DNA from: Linepithema humile
Taxonomy: Eukaryota > Arthropoda > Insecta > Hymenoptera > Formicidae
Direction: 5' to 3'
Length of the DNA: 64,000 nucleotides
NCBI RefSeq assembly: GCF_040581485.1
Contig: NC_090134.1
Coordinates: 3,844,001 to 3,908,000 of the forward strand
Below the pieces are notes generated by a model that had not been told where the DNA came from, ran no database searches, and was given only the letters and a program-made list of their open reading frames with translations. This document shows, in pieces, positions 1 through 13,236 of this stretch (position 1 is the first letter of the stretch; the number at the start of each line of letters is the position of its first letter). The position numbers and the translations under genes were made by a program.

Positions 1-3000
1 AATAATATAATGAAATATAATTGGATATTATGCCACATAACTCAAATGGAGGGAATTACTTAAATTTCTCAGGAGAATTTTCTAATTTAATCTTTAAGAA
101 ATCCATACCACCTCTTAAATTAAAAAATTTAAAACAAAAGTATACCTATATTATGCAGTTCTAGCGTCGAACATTAATAGATAATTTTCAATAATTTAAT
201 AACAATTAGCATTTTAACTTCTCCGTTTGTTCCATTCGTCTATCGGCATTTCCTTTACAATGTATTGCTACTTTATTCTTCACCTCTTCTTCTCCATTTA
301 TAGTTCGTCTTTCTTTTTCTCTGTTCGTAACGCCAGCGATGCGGCAGCGCGGCGCCGACAGATCGTCGAATAAATTTTTTATCGCTCTCGTCGACGAGCC
401 AGCTCTCTAACCCTTTGTACCTCTTTCCCCTCACCTTCGCCCGTCTCTGCGGGGTCATTTTCGAATGCATTAAACGCACCCGCGGGATCGTCGGTATTAC
501 GGTCGACGCATCGAGATTCGTCGATTCTCTTCTTGGTGGTCGCTTTTCGACGTGTAACTGACATTTACATTGCCGCGAGTGTTGCACAGGATAACTACTT
601 CACGTTCTCATTTTTATCGGGGGTAAACGCACCCTTTGCACTTTCCTCTTCTATAGCGAAAACGAATAATCGCATTTGTTCTCAACCATGTTACGTTACC
701 ATTGTACCGTTAATCGTACACCGTCAGCCAAAGAGCATGCACCACAAAAAGATATTAAAATACTGCAAGCTAATTAACTCTTGGATTAATTATTCAATAA
801 ACGCCTTGGGGATGCATGATTCGATAAACGCTGTCAGATATTCAGAACTCTAAAGATTTGTTTTTCATAATGCTTAGGTTTTATCATATTTTTATTATAA
901 CAAAATATTTATTGCTCTAAACAACATTTTTGTATTTTTTTTATTGTTAAAATAAAAGTTCTTGATGTATATAAATATACATATGATAGATTTTAAATTA
1001 TAAATAATTTAAAAAACGTATGTGTGTGTATGTGTGGTAATTGAAACTTAGGAGATGCAAATAGATAAACAAGCAAATATATAAACTTTAGAATTTATTA
1101 TTATTATTTTCGATAATGATTATCCCACTTCAGATTCACTTTTATTAAAATCAAATTTATCATCAAATAATAATGAATATATTGAAATAATAACAAAATT
1201 ATTAGTTATTGTAGCGAGAGTTGCAAATCACCTTGCGTGTGTTTGCTCAGATAAGTACTTGAATATCGTCATCGATATGCTCCTAGATAATCAGTGAACT
1301 CGTGCATCAACAATTTTCCTAATTTTATCTGGGGTTGAGGTTCGCACGGTCTTCGGGCGCGATAATCTCTGAAAATTGGCGAGATGCAAGCCGGCATTTC
1401 CCCGTGGAAAAATCGAGCTCATCGACCCGCGCATATATAGTGTGTGCAGTAGTTACGCAATTTTCTTTCTTCTACGAATTTTCTTTTTAATCAACATTAA
1501 CAATTGAGAATTTTATATTTATTTAACTATCATCGTAATTAGTTAAATAATAAGATTTTATTATTTATTTAGATGAAGACTTTGTGGAAAGTATTCGATG
1601 TTAGAAGCATACTTAAAATTTTTGATCTCAAAAGTTAAATTTGAAATCATATAAAGTATAAAATAATTTTTATAAAATTATCCTTTTCTATGTTATATTA
1701 TAAAGATTATACATAACGTTTCAATAGTATGTTAATAGTAACCTTTCTTAAGTAAATACAGAAATATCGTTTCCCTTTCGCTATTTTCTTACGGTACATC
1801 CTTCTTCAAATTAACTTGTGTTGTCTGTACTCAGGGTAAGCACGCAATTTCTGAGACACCGTATATATACATAACGTACAAGCCGTCGATGTGTACGTAC
1901 AACGGAGACCTGCCGAAGTCGTTCCGTAGGCAGATATTTACAGAGGCGAGCAAATAGTTTCCGATCTCCCTGTGCTTTTCTCGTGACTACTGTTTTCAGT
2001 TCGTGGTCGACTTCGATCGACCTTTGATCGATCGTGAATGCACGTTTAATCGAGCGTGCATGGAGTCACGCGAGAATGCACGCTCCCTCTCCCTCCCCCC
2101 CTCTCTCTACTTATCTGCGAGAATTTTTTACTCATTCTCTCGGTATACACATGCGGTAACGCATTGTGAAGGCAGACAGTGTAAGATATCTGTATACATA
2201 CATATGTATAGAGAGAGAAAGCATCCAACTATATTATATACTATAAGTTTAAAATACACTTACTTCTCTTTTGTGATATAATTTTATGTTATTAATGAAA
2301 ATATATAATATATAATATTTCTTTATTTAAAATACAAAAAAAACATACTTATACAATAATCGAATTGTCCTATTAAATTTGACTTTAATATGCTTATAAA
2401 ATAATACCGCACATATTATTAATATTTTAGAATATGAGATCGTACGTTTTTCAAATTGCAAGAACTATGCGATTATATTTAAAACCTCGTGAATAAATAG
2501 AATGAAAAGTATTATTAATTCCAGCATATACATTTTTAGAAAAGTCACATTTTTCACATAAAAAAAAAAAACTCAAACGTGTCGTTGCATTAATGTTGTG
2601 CAACGTATTATTTTAAATTTAGAAATTCTCGTGTTTAAAGAGTTTACGCCGAATAGCCCAAGGCGAAACGATCAGGCGTGTTTAAGGACAGTCGAGACGA
2701 TCGCTAGGAAGACGGCTGGTCCGTCTGACGATAGAGGTTCGACTTAAAGACGAAACTCTCCGAGTTGCGTTTGAATAGCTAATGTTGCGTGCGTGGCCGC
2801 CACAGCGTGCAACAACTTGTATTCTCGTAGAAAATATATGCATTTGTATATCTCGTCCGTTTCGCGATACACAAGCTATTCATACAGAAAAAAGCATTTC
2901 TATTTTATTTCGCGGAAATATCGTGCACAAATTAACTCGTTTGCAAATGCGTGACCTTGGAACTTGAAATTAACATTCTACATACAAAGAATGATTCACT

Positions 3001-6000
3001 AACATTATTATGCCACACATTATTATTATTATTTTTAGCGCAGCTTCAGAGTTTGCTGCAATTTTACCGAAACGACAGAAAAAGTCATACATTAGCATAT
3101 GAATCTTTTAGAACTGTACAGTCCTCGAAAAACTTTCTCCGCAAAGTTGCATAAAAAATATTCCATTAACATTTGATGAACTACTCTGCAATATATATGA
3201 ACTGTATTTTCAAGCTAAAAAGAATTTATTTTAACAACAATATCTGTCTCTTTAATCGCTTTAGAATCTGATATACAAAGACCTGGTTTATAAAATATAT
3301 CTTTTATTTCATCAAATATCAAAAGTAATGGAAAAATGAAATCTTTTACTGAGATAAAAATGTATAATCTCTCATTTTTTCGAAAATTAAAATTATGACG
3401 GGGAATCTTAATATTTGTTTCATCAAAAATTCTCGACCTCTTTCTGGTAGTTGTTCTGAACTAATTCGCATTACAATGCTATCATCAAATTATCCGTAAG
3501 ACATTTTATGGGCACATTACTAGACACAGAAACTATACAATCTCTTAGTTCAATTCACGCTATTATCTGCAACTCAAAGTGAAATCTGTTCAACCACGAT
3601 AATACTCGCAAAATCCTGCATTCCGTTAAACACCGCAATTCGCGTGTCTCGAAAAATTCCCGCTTTCGAAATAGGTCCAAATAAACGGCTCAGATTTGTC
3701 CGCGGCCCATTTTGCAATAAAGATCGTCGCGAGGATCCGCAATGCCAGGACTTCTCGTGGACGTATTCGCGGAAAAACGGTCGCCGGAATGGCGCGACGT
3801 CGATCTTCCAACACGGGAAACGACTTCCGGTCGGCGACAGAAAAGCGGAGAAGATCTTCTGTTTTTGTGCGATCGGGACGCCAACGAGTTCAATCGAGCG
3901 GATTTAGAAGCGTTATTCCGCGTCAGTTGATAGAGTAGCCATCGAGGACGATTAAACGCAAAAGATATTATTACCAGGATTAAAAATAATTTTACGAATT
4001 AATAATTCATGCTTTTGCATAACAAAGATTACTTAAAAATTATTGTTAAATGCATTTCTTTTAATTAAATTTTTATTTTATATTAAAAATTGAAACTGAA
4101 AAATTGAAAGCTGATTTGGAATGTCTAATCTTGATAAAGAGCGTGCTACTTTTTTACATGAATAATATGTTTGAAGGAACGATTGGGATGTATGCTGTTA
4201 GACGTGACCTTAATTCGTCATCGTTGCTCGGAAGATCGAAAAACTCGCATCTCCGATGAGTCTTTTACTTGAACGCGTCAAAATTAACCGTTTTACGCTA
4301 AAATAGCGGCAATGTGATGCGCCTTCTCTCTTTCTCTCTTTCTGCCGCAATAGCCACGGGCAAAGATTCCGCTTCACTGACGAGCCTATAGCTTCTTCTA
4401 GTGTAAGATGATAATAATTATTAGCTAGACAAAAAGGTAACGTGGCGGTCGGGCATCCTGCGTGCTGCAGGTCAACATAACGCTATTTTTGCGTTCTAAA
4501 ACGCGATAAAAACTAAACAGTCTCTGACGAGGCCGATCACGGTCTCGCCGTTTTTCCATTGTCTCTCGATTCCCTCGCATATTCTCACTTAAAACCAAAA
4601 CATTCTCACTTAATTTTCGCATTTGTCACGTTCATAACGATATCATAAATTATAATAATCAAATGGGATGGAACATTGAAAATTCATTATTCGAGCTTTC
4701 TCACAATAGATTAATTACGACAATATGACGCGATCATCGTCAGTATATTTTCGTGCTTGCCATTTCAATGAAGCTATAAAAAATGTATTCGCGCCGCTCT
4801 CGCGAAACTAGGACTCCCGTCGTGCGTCAAATTATTCAAGGTGCTCCGCATGAGGACCCGACAACGGAGAAACTATTTTCATACTCCAATAGCTGCATAA
4901 TTGTATCCGTTCAAGTGCGCAATTCGGTGTCGGTTCAAGAACTGATTCAAGCGGATTAAAACTAGGAATGACAGTTAGCGGGTATTAATACTTTGCTTTC
5001 GACACTGAATATTTTTGACACTGATTCCTTATATTAGTGATAACTGAAGATTGACGAGTTGGAAAGAGTGCCAATTTAATTATCATTTGTGTTTCGTCAA
5101 TTTTTAACATTAAGTATTGTGGAAGATTACTATAAATTTAATTACCGTAAACATTTAAATTGCATTGCGTTAATGGATACCGAAATAAATATCATAAAAC
5201 GTAATTATATAAATAATAAATTAGTGCAATGATAAATTTTATAGTATGTAAAATGTTCTTCGTTTTTTTCTTTTTTCAATGAAAAATTGAATCGTAGAAG
5301 TATAAATCGTGCGACCAATTTTCCATTTTCTGTTCATGAATTATGTTAGTGAAACCGATGTCTCGTTCTAGAACGGGAATAAATCGCGAGATGAAGAGCA
5401 CAGAGTTTTTACGATTCATGCGATTTTACATCATTGATCCAGATCAGCATCCGCGCCGCGCCGCGCCGCGTTGCTTCGTGAGGAGGAACCGATCCGAATC
5501 GGTTCACTTTAGCCGTCTGGAAAATAGGCCAATCCACCCGAAGGTTACCGAATCGCGAGCGCCCGCAACGAATCAATTGTGAAAAAGCCAACCGGACCGG
5601 TTTCGCGGTTCCGCAAAGTTAAGGAAATTGCAGAACAAATCAGCCACGCACCGCGAACCGTTCCGTAAGTAGCATACATCTGAAAAACTCAGGATCCTAT
5701 CGCGATAAAAATACATTATTGTTGTATTTGTATTTGAAAATTAATCAAATACATTATTTTCGTGTAAAAACACAATTGTTCGTTTTATACACTTATCCAT
5801 TTTTTGAGGAAAGAATTTTTATATACAGTTCGCGCGGTCGATTAATTTTTTATGAAGACGATGTTGCGAACCCGTCGCGAATCGTGATGAACGGCTCGGT
5901 TTACGGATGGACGCGCGACCGCGAGATCAAACGAGGGGGGAGGGGGAAGGGGTTATAATTGTCCAGGGCGAGAATAAAGACGTCGTCGTATGCGCGATAC

Positions 6001-7143
6001 GAGCGAACAACGACCACCCATGGTCGAGTGAATCTTGCGTAACGATTGCGATCCGTCTTGAACCTTTCTTCAAGGATAATCAAAAGCACGATCGGTTTTG
6101 TTTGTTCAAGCAGTTTTGTTTTCTTCGGTGTGTACAATAGATCATCGGTTGTTGAACGATCTAAAGACAAAGCGAGCAGGATACGAAACGCGCTCGATTT
6201 GTCGATACAGAAGTATCGCCCGTCACCATCGATAAGACATTTCATGTGACACGCCAATGCGTGGTGTTAAACAATCGTGCATATTATCAGTTTTGCGCTA
6301 TGTAGTCGATTACGTTCAACCATCGGTGCCGGTTCACTGGCGCACAGCGACAAAACGATTTTTATGGTTCGACCGTTTCTCTTTAGTCTGTCAAGGATTA
6401 ATATGTCTCAAGTACAAACGCAACTGTACAACTGAATTTTATGCTTATTACACATTAACTTTAATTACGCGCCGGTAATTTTAATCGCTGTTAATTCAGT
6501 CAACGCTTTACGCACATCACTTTATTCAGTAAATTAGAGAAATTTTTTAAAAATATAAAAACCCATTTTAAAAATGCAAAATCTCATTTTTATAATAATG
6601 CGACACGTATAACATACATTCTTGTTCTTCTCTGCCTAGATTTATGCATTGCCAAGTTAAGAATTAATTCGAAGGTATTTTGCCTTTTTATCATCTTTAT
6701 TTTTTTCTGCACGACTATTCGAAATATGATAGCTTATCTATAAGACGACGTTTTTCAGTGATCGATACTTTAATGCCTTTGCGCCAGCTAAGCGCTACCA
6801 TAAAATTCGTTTCGTGCGATGATTCATAACTGTCCGTAGCTTACTCATTTACTCTCGCGAGAGTAGATAGGTACGCATCGTTCGTTCCACGAGCCTTGCT
6901 TCTCAACGCGGCGGTTACGCAGAGAATCGACCACAAAGACAGGACCAGTTTCCTTTGTAGTTCGGTAAGACTTTGTTCTAGGTATAATCGATGCTTCTTG
7001 CACGACCACCTCGCAACGGCGATAAAAAACGTCAGTATTCTCGCCGCTTCCCGTCAATCTTCTCACTCTCATGATTTTCGTTGTAAAAAAGAACACCGAA
7101 GTGTGATGATACTTGAACAAGAGAAAATTTCAAATAACTTAAG
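1..7143. other. No gene seen: AT-rich non-coding DNA
   Basis: I find no supportable gene here. Open frames are at most about 118 codons, resemble no family I know, and overlap on both strands. The DNA alternates AT-rich stretches with CpG-rich patches (about 300-560, 3640-3950, 5420-5660, 5830-6250). A short CCGCG-type repeat lies near 5451-5470. A GAGACACC-type sequence at about 1854 resembles the ends of the inverted-repeat element at 41868-42252. The stretch may be intergenic or part of a long 5' intron; the sequence does not decide this. Confidence 0.6.
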
Positions 7144-7330
7144 CTACGAAATGCAGAAGCACCTGTTTATTAATTAAAGTTCTGAGATCACGAAGTCTTT
7201 TCTTATGTAAATTCGTACAAAAAATTTTTCTAATTTTTTTAGAGGTAGATGATATAAATTACGAAATGCAAAAAACATTTATTTACTAATTAAAGTTTTA
7301 AGATAATAAAGACTTTTTTATGTAACTTTA
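7144..7330. repeat. Degenerate direct repeat, two copies
   Basis: Two diverged copies of a segment of about 72 bases lie in the same orientation, with starts about 115 bases apart (7144-7217 and 7259-7330). Both contain TACGAAATGCA, then TTATTxAATTAAAGTT, then AAGxCTTTT and TTATGTAA in the same order. This looks like an old tandem duplication. No coding potential is seen. Confidence 0.7.
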
Positions 7331-7730
7331 TATATACATTTTTATAATGTTTAGTAGAGATAACGCAGATAATTGTAATTAAACGTAATATTATGACAAA
7401 TTTTATCAAACTTTTTTAACTTTCTAACTTGAAAAAAAACTTGCTTGGCGACTCATGTAACTCATACAGTACTAAAATGTAAATCTATGAATTTTGCATT
7501 TTATGGTTTGACACAATTTTTACACGATAAAAAGACTTGTTTTCCTTTTTACTTTTCGAGCATATTTTAATCCAGCAAGAATTACGTCATCACCGAGAAA
7601 ATAATCGTGCGCGAGATTAACGAGGCCAGTAAACGGAAGGCAATAAATGGCATGCGTTTATGCGGAAAAGATTCGCGGCACTGTTGGAGTTGTCGACGAA
7701 GAAAAACGGCGTGTCTCTCCTCTTTCTTTC

Positions 7731-7758
7731 TTTTTTTTTTTTTTTTTTTTTTTTTTTT
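7731..7758. repeat. Poly-T run of 28
   Basis: An uninterrupted run of 28 T follows a T-rich TCTTTCTTTC lead. It could be a plain homopolymer or the tail of a retroposed copy on the minus strand, but no retroelement body is recognisable beside it. Confidence 0.9.
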
Positions 7759-8046
7759 CGCTCACCTAAAACTACCCGCGAGCTCGCGGCAGCTCGGGTA
7801 TTTAACGGCGCGTTAAAAAAGTAATGCGGAAATATAATGGGAAACAAAGGAAAGAAAGTTTCCGCGCTTGCTTGCTCGGGCTTCCAACAGCAGCGTGCCG
7901 CAGTTTTACTCCCTCGCTATTTGGTTTGGATAAAGAGCTACCTGTTTGTTTACGTTTCGCTTTCAGCCGTTTGTACTCTCTCTCAACGGTGCACCACAGT
8001 GCAACGAATGGGTATGTGTGCGCACGTGTTTCGTGCATATATGTAT

Positions 8047-8077
8047 CCCTCTCCCTCTCTCCCCTCTTTCTCTTCTC

Positions 8078-8113
<36 letters not shown>

Positions 8114-8138
8114 TTCTCTCTTTCTCTCTCTCTGTCAC
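8047..8138. repeat. (CT)n microsatellite
   Basis: About 90 bases are almost pure pyrimidine, mostly CT with scattered TTT interruptions. It creates spurious Leu/Ser-rich and Arg/Glu-rich open frames on the two strands. Confidence 0.95.
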
Positions 8139-9730
8139 TCTTTCGACCGCAGTAACGTAGTTGTATTGTAAGCGATAAGCAGTCGCGTGTGCATACAATC
8201 ACCGCGAGCTAGCGGATCCGTTTCGCAGACACTCGACGCGGTCCCGTATCGTAATCACTGCACAAAAAGCATCAAAACGAGTTATCGGAAAAGCTTTATT
8301 ATCCTTGATGGAACTAAAAAAGGAAGTAAAAGGGTAGATCTTTTCCTGGGAAAACTGAAACTCGCCGCTGTGTTGCGTACGAGTGTTACGGCGATCGAAA
8401 AAAGGATAATAAATTTTACATTATTGTAATTCTCAATACAAAAATTATCATTATAACGCATTATAAAAAGTGCGCAATTTGTGACTCACGAATTAGATTT
8501 ACCGAATAATATAATTTTAGCAATCACATATATACACACATACACCTAGAGCTAGATACACAAATCCGCACGCGTGTCTGGTTCATGTTATTTACCGAAT
8601 AGCTGTCTGATACATAATACGCGACGTAAGAACAGATTTCGCTGGAACATCCGCAGTGTGATGCTATTGTATCAAGACGAGTGCTTGCACAGAGACACGA
8701 AACGCAACGGGAAAGGGCAAGAAGGTTCATCGACCAAACGAACGAAAACGTAACAAAAGGAGCGGAAAATCCGACGTGCGTTTTCAACGAACAAGATAAT
8801 AAAACGTGAAACTGGATGAACGCGAATCGCCGAATCGCATGCCGTTATCCAAAGAATAGAACCAAAAAAGAACGAACTAGAAACGAGATGAAAGATGCGT
8901 GTGTATGTGTATTCACATCTGTGTGTGCCACCAAAAAGAGACATAGCAAGGATAAGAAGAAATGTGAGAAAGAGAGAAGAAGACGTGGAATTCTACGTGA
9001 ATAGGGGGGCTGAATAGTTTGGCTCCGCGTTTATCACCGGCAGGCATATATTTTGCTGCGTTGTGACGTAGAATCCCGAGTCTCAGCGTCGCGACGAGCG
9101 TCGTTAGGAGACGGCGGCGTCCATCAACGATATCGACGTTGTTTGATGATCGTTAAAAGCATGCGTTATCTCAATACTATCAGTACTTTGGTCACTAAAT
9201 TTTCGCATCGATATTTTTAACCGAAAATGGCTTTCACAATTTCGATACGTTTTACGTCGACGTTCAAAGATCTATCGACAGATAATTTGTAAGGACTTCG
9301 TAAAACTGTCATGAGACGGAAACGTTTATTAATTAATGTGAAAATTATTCTGACGAAACAAAAATGACCTTTTTTGCAGTCGCCTTTTTTCGCGATCGTA
9401 AACGGTTCAAAAGCGTGTCGTACTTTATGAGAATCGAGAGGCGGACGAGTGCCAAGCGAGTTTTGCTCTACCGTCGAATCGATCTGGCGTCATTTGATAT
9501 AGAATATGTAGATTCATTATAAAACAGATATAGAATCAGAGAGAAATCTTTCCGTATAATTAAAATTTCTAAGGAACTAGTTCAATACTATTTGGTAAAT
9601 AAAAAAAATATTACTATATAATATATCTATAACGAGAAATATCTCACTATTGTTGTAATAAAATTCGGAAATTACGCTTCTGATTTTTATTTCATCAGAA
9701 TTTTTTTCCGTATCTCGGAATACGGAAGAA
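8139..9730. other. No gene seen
   Basis: I see no gene, RNA gene or mobile element in this stretch. Short open frames here (up to about 90 codons) are on both strands and have no recognisable family. Confidence 0.5.
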
Positions 9731-10040
9731 GAGTATCAATTGGACGATGGGCCTGAATCGCCACGCCTATAGGAGACTGACAAGAATTATTAGTGGGTGA
9801 AGGTAGCCAGTAGCTGAGCCGAGGATCAATACTAGGCAGACGTCCGTGCGGTGTGGTGGAGTGCACTTCTACACGACTCTAGGCTAGGCTAGAGCTAGGA
9901 AAGGTTGGGACGAAGGGAAGAGGTTGGGTAAGGTTGGATCGTGAAACGTCTACGTAGACTTCGGTCCCCATAAACTAAGCGCCGGCTGACTTGACAGTGC
10001 CACCATGGGGGCTTGCAGGTGGAAGAAAAAAAAAGTAGTA
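9731..10040. other. GC-richer patch with CTAGG motifs and a strong-context ATG
   Basis: A GC-richer patch contains CTAGGCTAGGCTAG (about 9883-9896) and then degenerate GGTTGGG/AGGTTGG units. An ATG at 10005-10007 sits in the context GCCACCATGG, close to the ideal for translation initiation. The reading frame from it ends after about 20 codons, and a weak GT follows CAG at 10019. It may belong to an untranslated first exon or upstream open frame, or be chance. Confidence 0.25.
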
Positions 10041-11159
10041 CCTCTGCCGATCCGAGGAAAATTCGATTTTAATATCTAACAGCTCACGGAAAGAAATTGC
10101 TACCCTTGAATTTAGCTTTAGAGCTTTCGAGCTTTATGTTGCACGCGTGTTACAATTTTCTTTACATTTACTTATTCAATACTTGCGGTGTTCGTATGTG
10201 ATGCTAATAACAGCTTACATATAAAAGATGTAAATGAGTTTTTAAGAACTTGGATAAAAATATACGAGTCATTTCATATGCCTCGCATTTTTTAAATCTA
10301 TAGATTTTTCAACTTCAATTTTTTTTATTACGAATAATAATTTTTTTTAGAAAAAAATTTGATAGCAAAAAGATTGTGGACAATAGCTGTGCGCGAAAAC
10401 AACTTAGAGTCTTTCAGTAAATCTAACTTCTAACATGAACGAATATATAATTTCTGCGTTCACTCTACAAAGTATTATGTAACGAACTAGCGTAACTGTA
10501 TCAAGGGAGGGATTTCTTCGCATTCGTCGCGACCGAGGCTAATGCGATCTCGCCATTGCGAATTAGCGGCGGAAGGCCGTGTGTTCACGATCGATGCATT
10601 TTATGATCGGCAAGCGGACACGCGGCAGCAAGGCAGCAAAAATAATTCTCGCAAAGCGCAAGCGGAGCAAGAAGTTGCGAAAACTAGTTAAACCGCTTCA
10701 AGGTCGAGACCGTGAAACTCGTCCAATTCGCGGTGCAATTCCGCGCACATATCCTTCGCTTGGATACGGCGCGCCGCGCCCCACGTTAGATAACGCCGCA
10801 GCGAAAACTATTGAAATTTTATGATACCTTCCTGGATCTCTCCCGACTGTTTTCCCGTTTAAAATGTTTGATATGAAAATAATATCACGAAAATCATACG
10901 ATTTTAGAGATATAAAAATTAAATTATCAGAATTAAATTTTAATATGAAAAATTATACGATTCAGATATCTTGGATTTACGTTGATGTTCCAAATTTTAG
11001 TAAAGATTAAATAATTTAATACGGTCTAATTTTTCTTAAAACTTACATGTTATCACAGATGCAATTAGAAATTTTATCAAAATCTCATTTTGACACAAAT
11101 AATAAAGTTGAAAAGTGGTCGACGAAAATTCTCAGAAGAAAATTCCCTTCATATAGGAG
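10041..11159. other. No gene seen
   Basis: AT-rich sequence with one Arg/Lys-rich open frame of about 80 codons (10579-10824) that matches nothing I know. I see no regulatory element I can name. Confidence 0.5.
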
Positions 11160-11460
11160 AAGAGCTCGCGTGGGCGTATAAGTTATCCCTATCGAATATC
11201 CCTATATTTCTATACAGGCGTAATTAGAAGATTCTTGGAACCACCAACGTAAATCGAGGAAGCGGATACGCGTGGGTGCGAGATTGTTCAAATGTTTCAG
11301 AAGAGATTCCATCTTAACTCAGTAGCTAATTCCCAAGCAGCGCATCTTGATAAAGCGAGTTCGCGTGAGTGCGAGATTAACGGGATCACATGTTACTAAG
11401 AACTGAATCTTTTAGCATAGACGCAATTAGGCGATTTCCAAGAATCTTACTTTCACACCG
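11160..11460. repeat. Three degenerate tandem units of about 95-105 bases
   Basis: Units beginning near 11162, 11264 and 11360 each start with a CGCGTGxGxG core (GCTCGCGTGGGCG, ATACGCGTGGGTGCGAGATT, GTTCGCGTGAGTGCGAGATT). Units one and three share a GGCGTAATTAG / GACGCAATTAG segment and CTTGGAA/TCCAAGA-type sequence at similar offsets. Divergence is high, so this is an old duplication at best. Confidence 0.45.
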
Positions 11461-11939
11461 GCAGTTAGAACATCCCAAGACTGTCAATGTAAATGCGTTT
11501 GGGTTTGCAAATGTAGCTTGAGTCGAAAAAAAAATCGCAATTAACGTGAGACATGTTTTGTTTTTTTCCTCAAACATTAAAATGTGAAATCTTGAGCATC
11601 CAACGCGTTGCGCAAAAGCAAACCGAATTGAAAGAAAAATAAAAGGAAATCGAAAATTTTATTTCGAATGCTTGTTCTCGGAAAATCTCTGTAATGCAAT
11701 CATCGAAGCGAAATTGCGTAGACGCGGATAAGAGTCGCATAAGGGCGTGAGTATATGTCGAAGGGTGCGAACGTCGCGTCACGTTGCGTACAGACGAATG
11801 AGCACACACACATAGGGTACATACATGTGGGTGCGCGTGCGTTCGCCCACCCACTCGTTCGTTCGCGCAAATGCTGATGATCATTCACGCCACTGACCTA
11901 CTCTGTGCCGCGCGAGCTTCGCCCTCCGACGCCGTGACG

Positions 11940-11960
11940 AGGTGCTGGGAAAGCAGGGAG

Positions 11961-12004
<44 letters not shown>

Positions 12005-12440
12005 GGAGGGGGGAGAGAAGGGCGAAAACGCTGCGTATGAAAGAGGGAGCAAGACGATGCGCGGAGACGAACGAGAGTTAAGCAAGGAAGAGAGGAGGTG
12101 GGAGAGAGAGGCGAGGAGAGAAGAGAGTTTGGTGTCTGGTCGGTGGGTCTGGGCCTGCGTAACGACGCGTGCACCACGACGATACAAGTACGCGACGGCA
12201 GTCGACGGTTGAGGGCTTCGTGCGAGTCGCAGGATGGTGCGGGGGGAGGGAACGGGAGAGGAGAGTAAGGGCGACTGACGGAATAACAGGAGAGGGGAAG
12301 GGGGGAGATAGTAGAGGGCACGAAAGGAGGAGGCGAGTTGCAAGGGGTGCAAGTCGGCTGTAGTAGTTGAAGGAGCAAACGGAGGGGGAAGGGGGCGAAA
12401 GTCGACCGAGGGGAGGCAGGGAATACGGAAGGCTACGATT
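11940..12440 (+). repeat. Purine-rich block with (AG)n core
   Basis: About 500 bases of the plus strand are strongly G+A-rich, including a pure (AG)n run at 11966-11998 and many GGGGAGG-type clusters. From about 12445 to 12640 the plus strand becomes pyrimidine-rich (TCCTC, CTTCTCC). Such tracts can form triplex DNA and in flies offer GAGA-factor sites, which is family knowledge and not shown here. The open frames of 100-190 codons across it are low-complexity artefacts. Confidence 0.75.
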
Positions 12441-13011
12441 GATCCGTGGTCGCCCACCTCATCCTCCTCATCCTTCTCTATCCTCTTCCATCCACCTTCT
12501 CTCCTTCTTCCGTTGGTGTCCCTTCCGCGCCCTTTTCGTCCTCAACCTTCTCCTCCTCCGTCTCCTCCTAGTTCTACGTCGCCGCGACCTCACGAATTCA
12601 TTGTGCGCTTCCGGCTCTCGTCCTTTTTCTCTCCGACGGCCATTAGCTGTCCGTTCGGGTCGCCTCTTATTAGCATAGTTGCAAATTCTATGCCACGATG
12701 TCCAACGGCGGCGGCGGCGGCCTCCTCTTAACGCTTGATTGGAGGCCAACGTGACGCTTTGCGTCGCACCAGATACATACACGCGTTGCTTGGAAACTGA
12801 ACGAGAATGAAGGAACGTCGAGTTTTCGACCGCACATCGTATTTCGGATTTCCGAACCTCAGCTCGGTGCTTTTGTTCATTTCGCAAAAACGAAATTTTT
12901 TCCAGATTTTTTTTTAACTTTTACAGTAAAATCTTTTATACAATTGCACTCGCAATTATTCACTCATATCGGTACACCGTTTTAGCGATAACAATTTTAA
13001 CGATAAAGCAC

Positions 13012-13236
13012 GCATAAAATATACACGGTTCCTATTTCGAGCTGTTATATGATAAATGCAAACTTTGCACATAATTTCTTATTCTTCTCATTATGCTATT
13101 TCTAACAATTTTTTGCTTTACGAATTAAAAGGTCTAGTTTAAAAAAGTTATCTTCCTAAATTTGCATTCAAGAATACATAAAAGATACGTGTCTCCTATT
13201 TCGAGCTGTATTCTACAACTTATATGCAAAGCTTGT
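13012..13236. repeat. Diverged direct repeat, period about 164
   Basis: The 16-base string TCCTATTTCGAGCTGT occurs at 13030-13045 and again at 13194-13209. Flanks also match: CATAAAA-ATAC upstream and ATGCAAA-CTTG downstream. This indicates two copies of a segment of about 55-60 bases. No coding content is seen. Confidence 0.65.

Noticed and set aside
9883..9945. Telomeric repeat relic
   Set aside because: Units are CTAGG and degenerate GGTTGG, not TTAGG arrays; too short and irregular.
11871..12457. Frames of 113-190 codons rich in Arg/Glu or Ser/Leu/Pro
   Set aside because: They arise from the purine/pyrimidine tract and have no non-repetitive conserved content.
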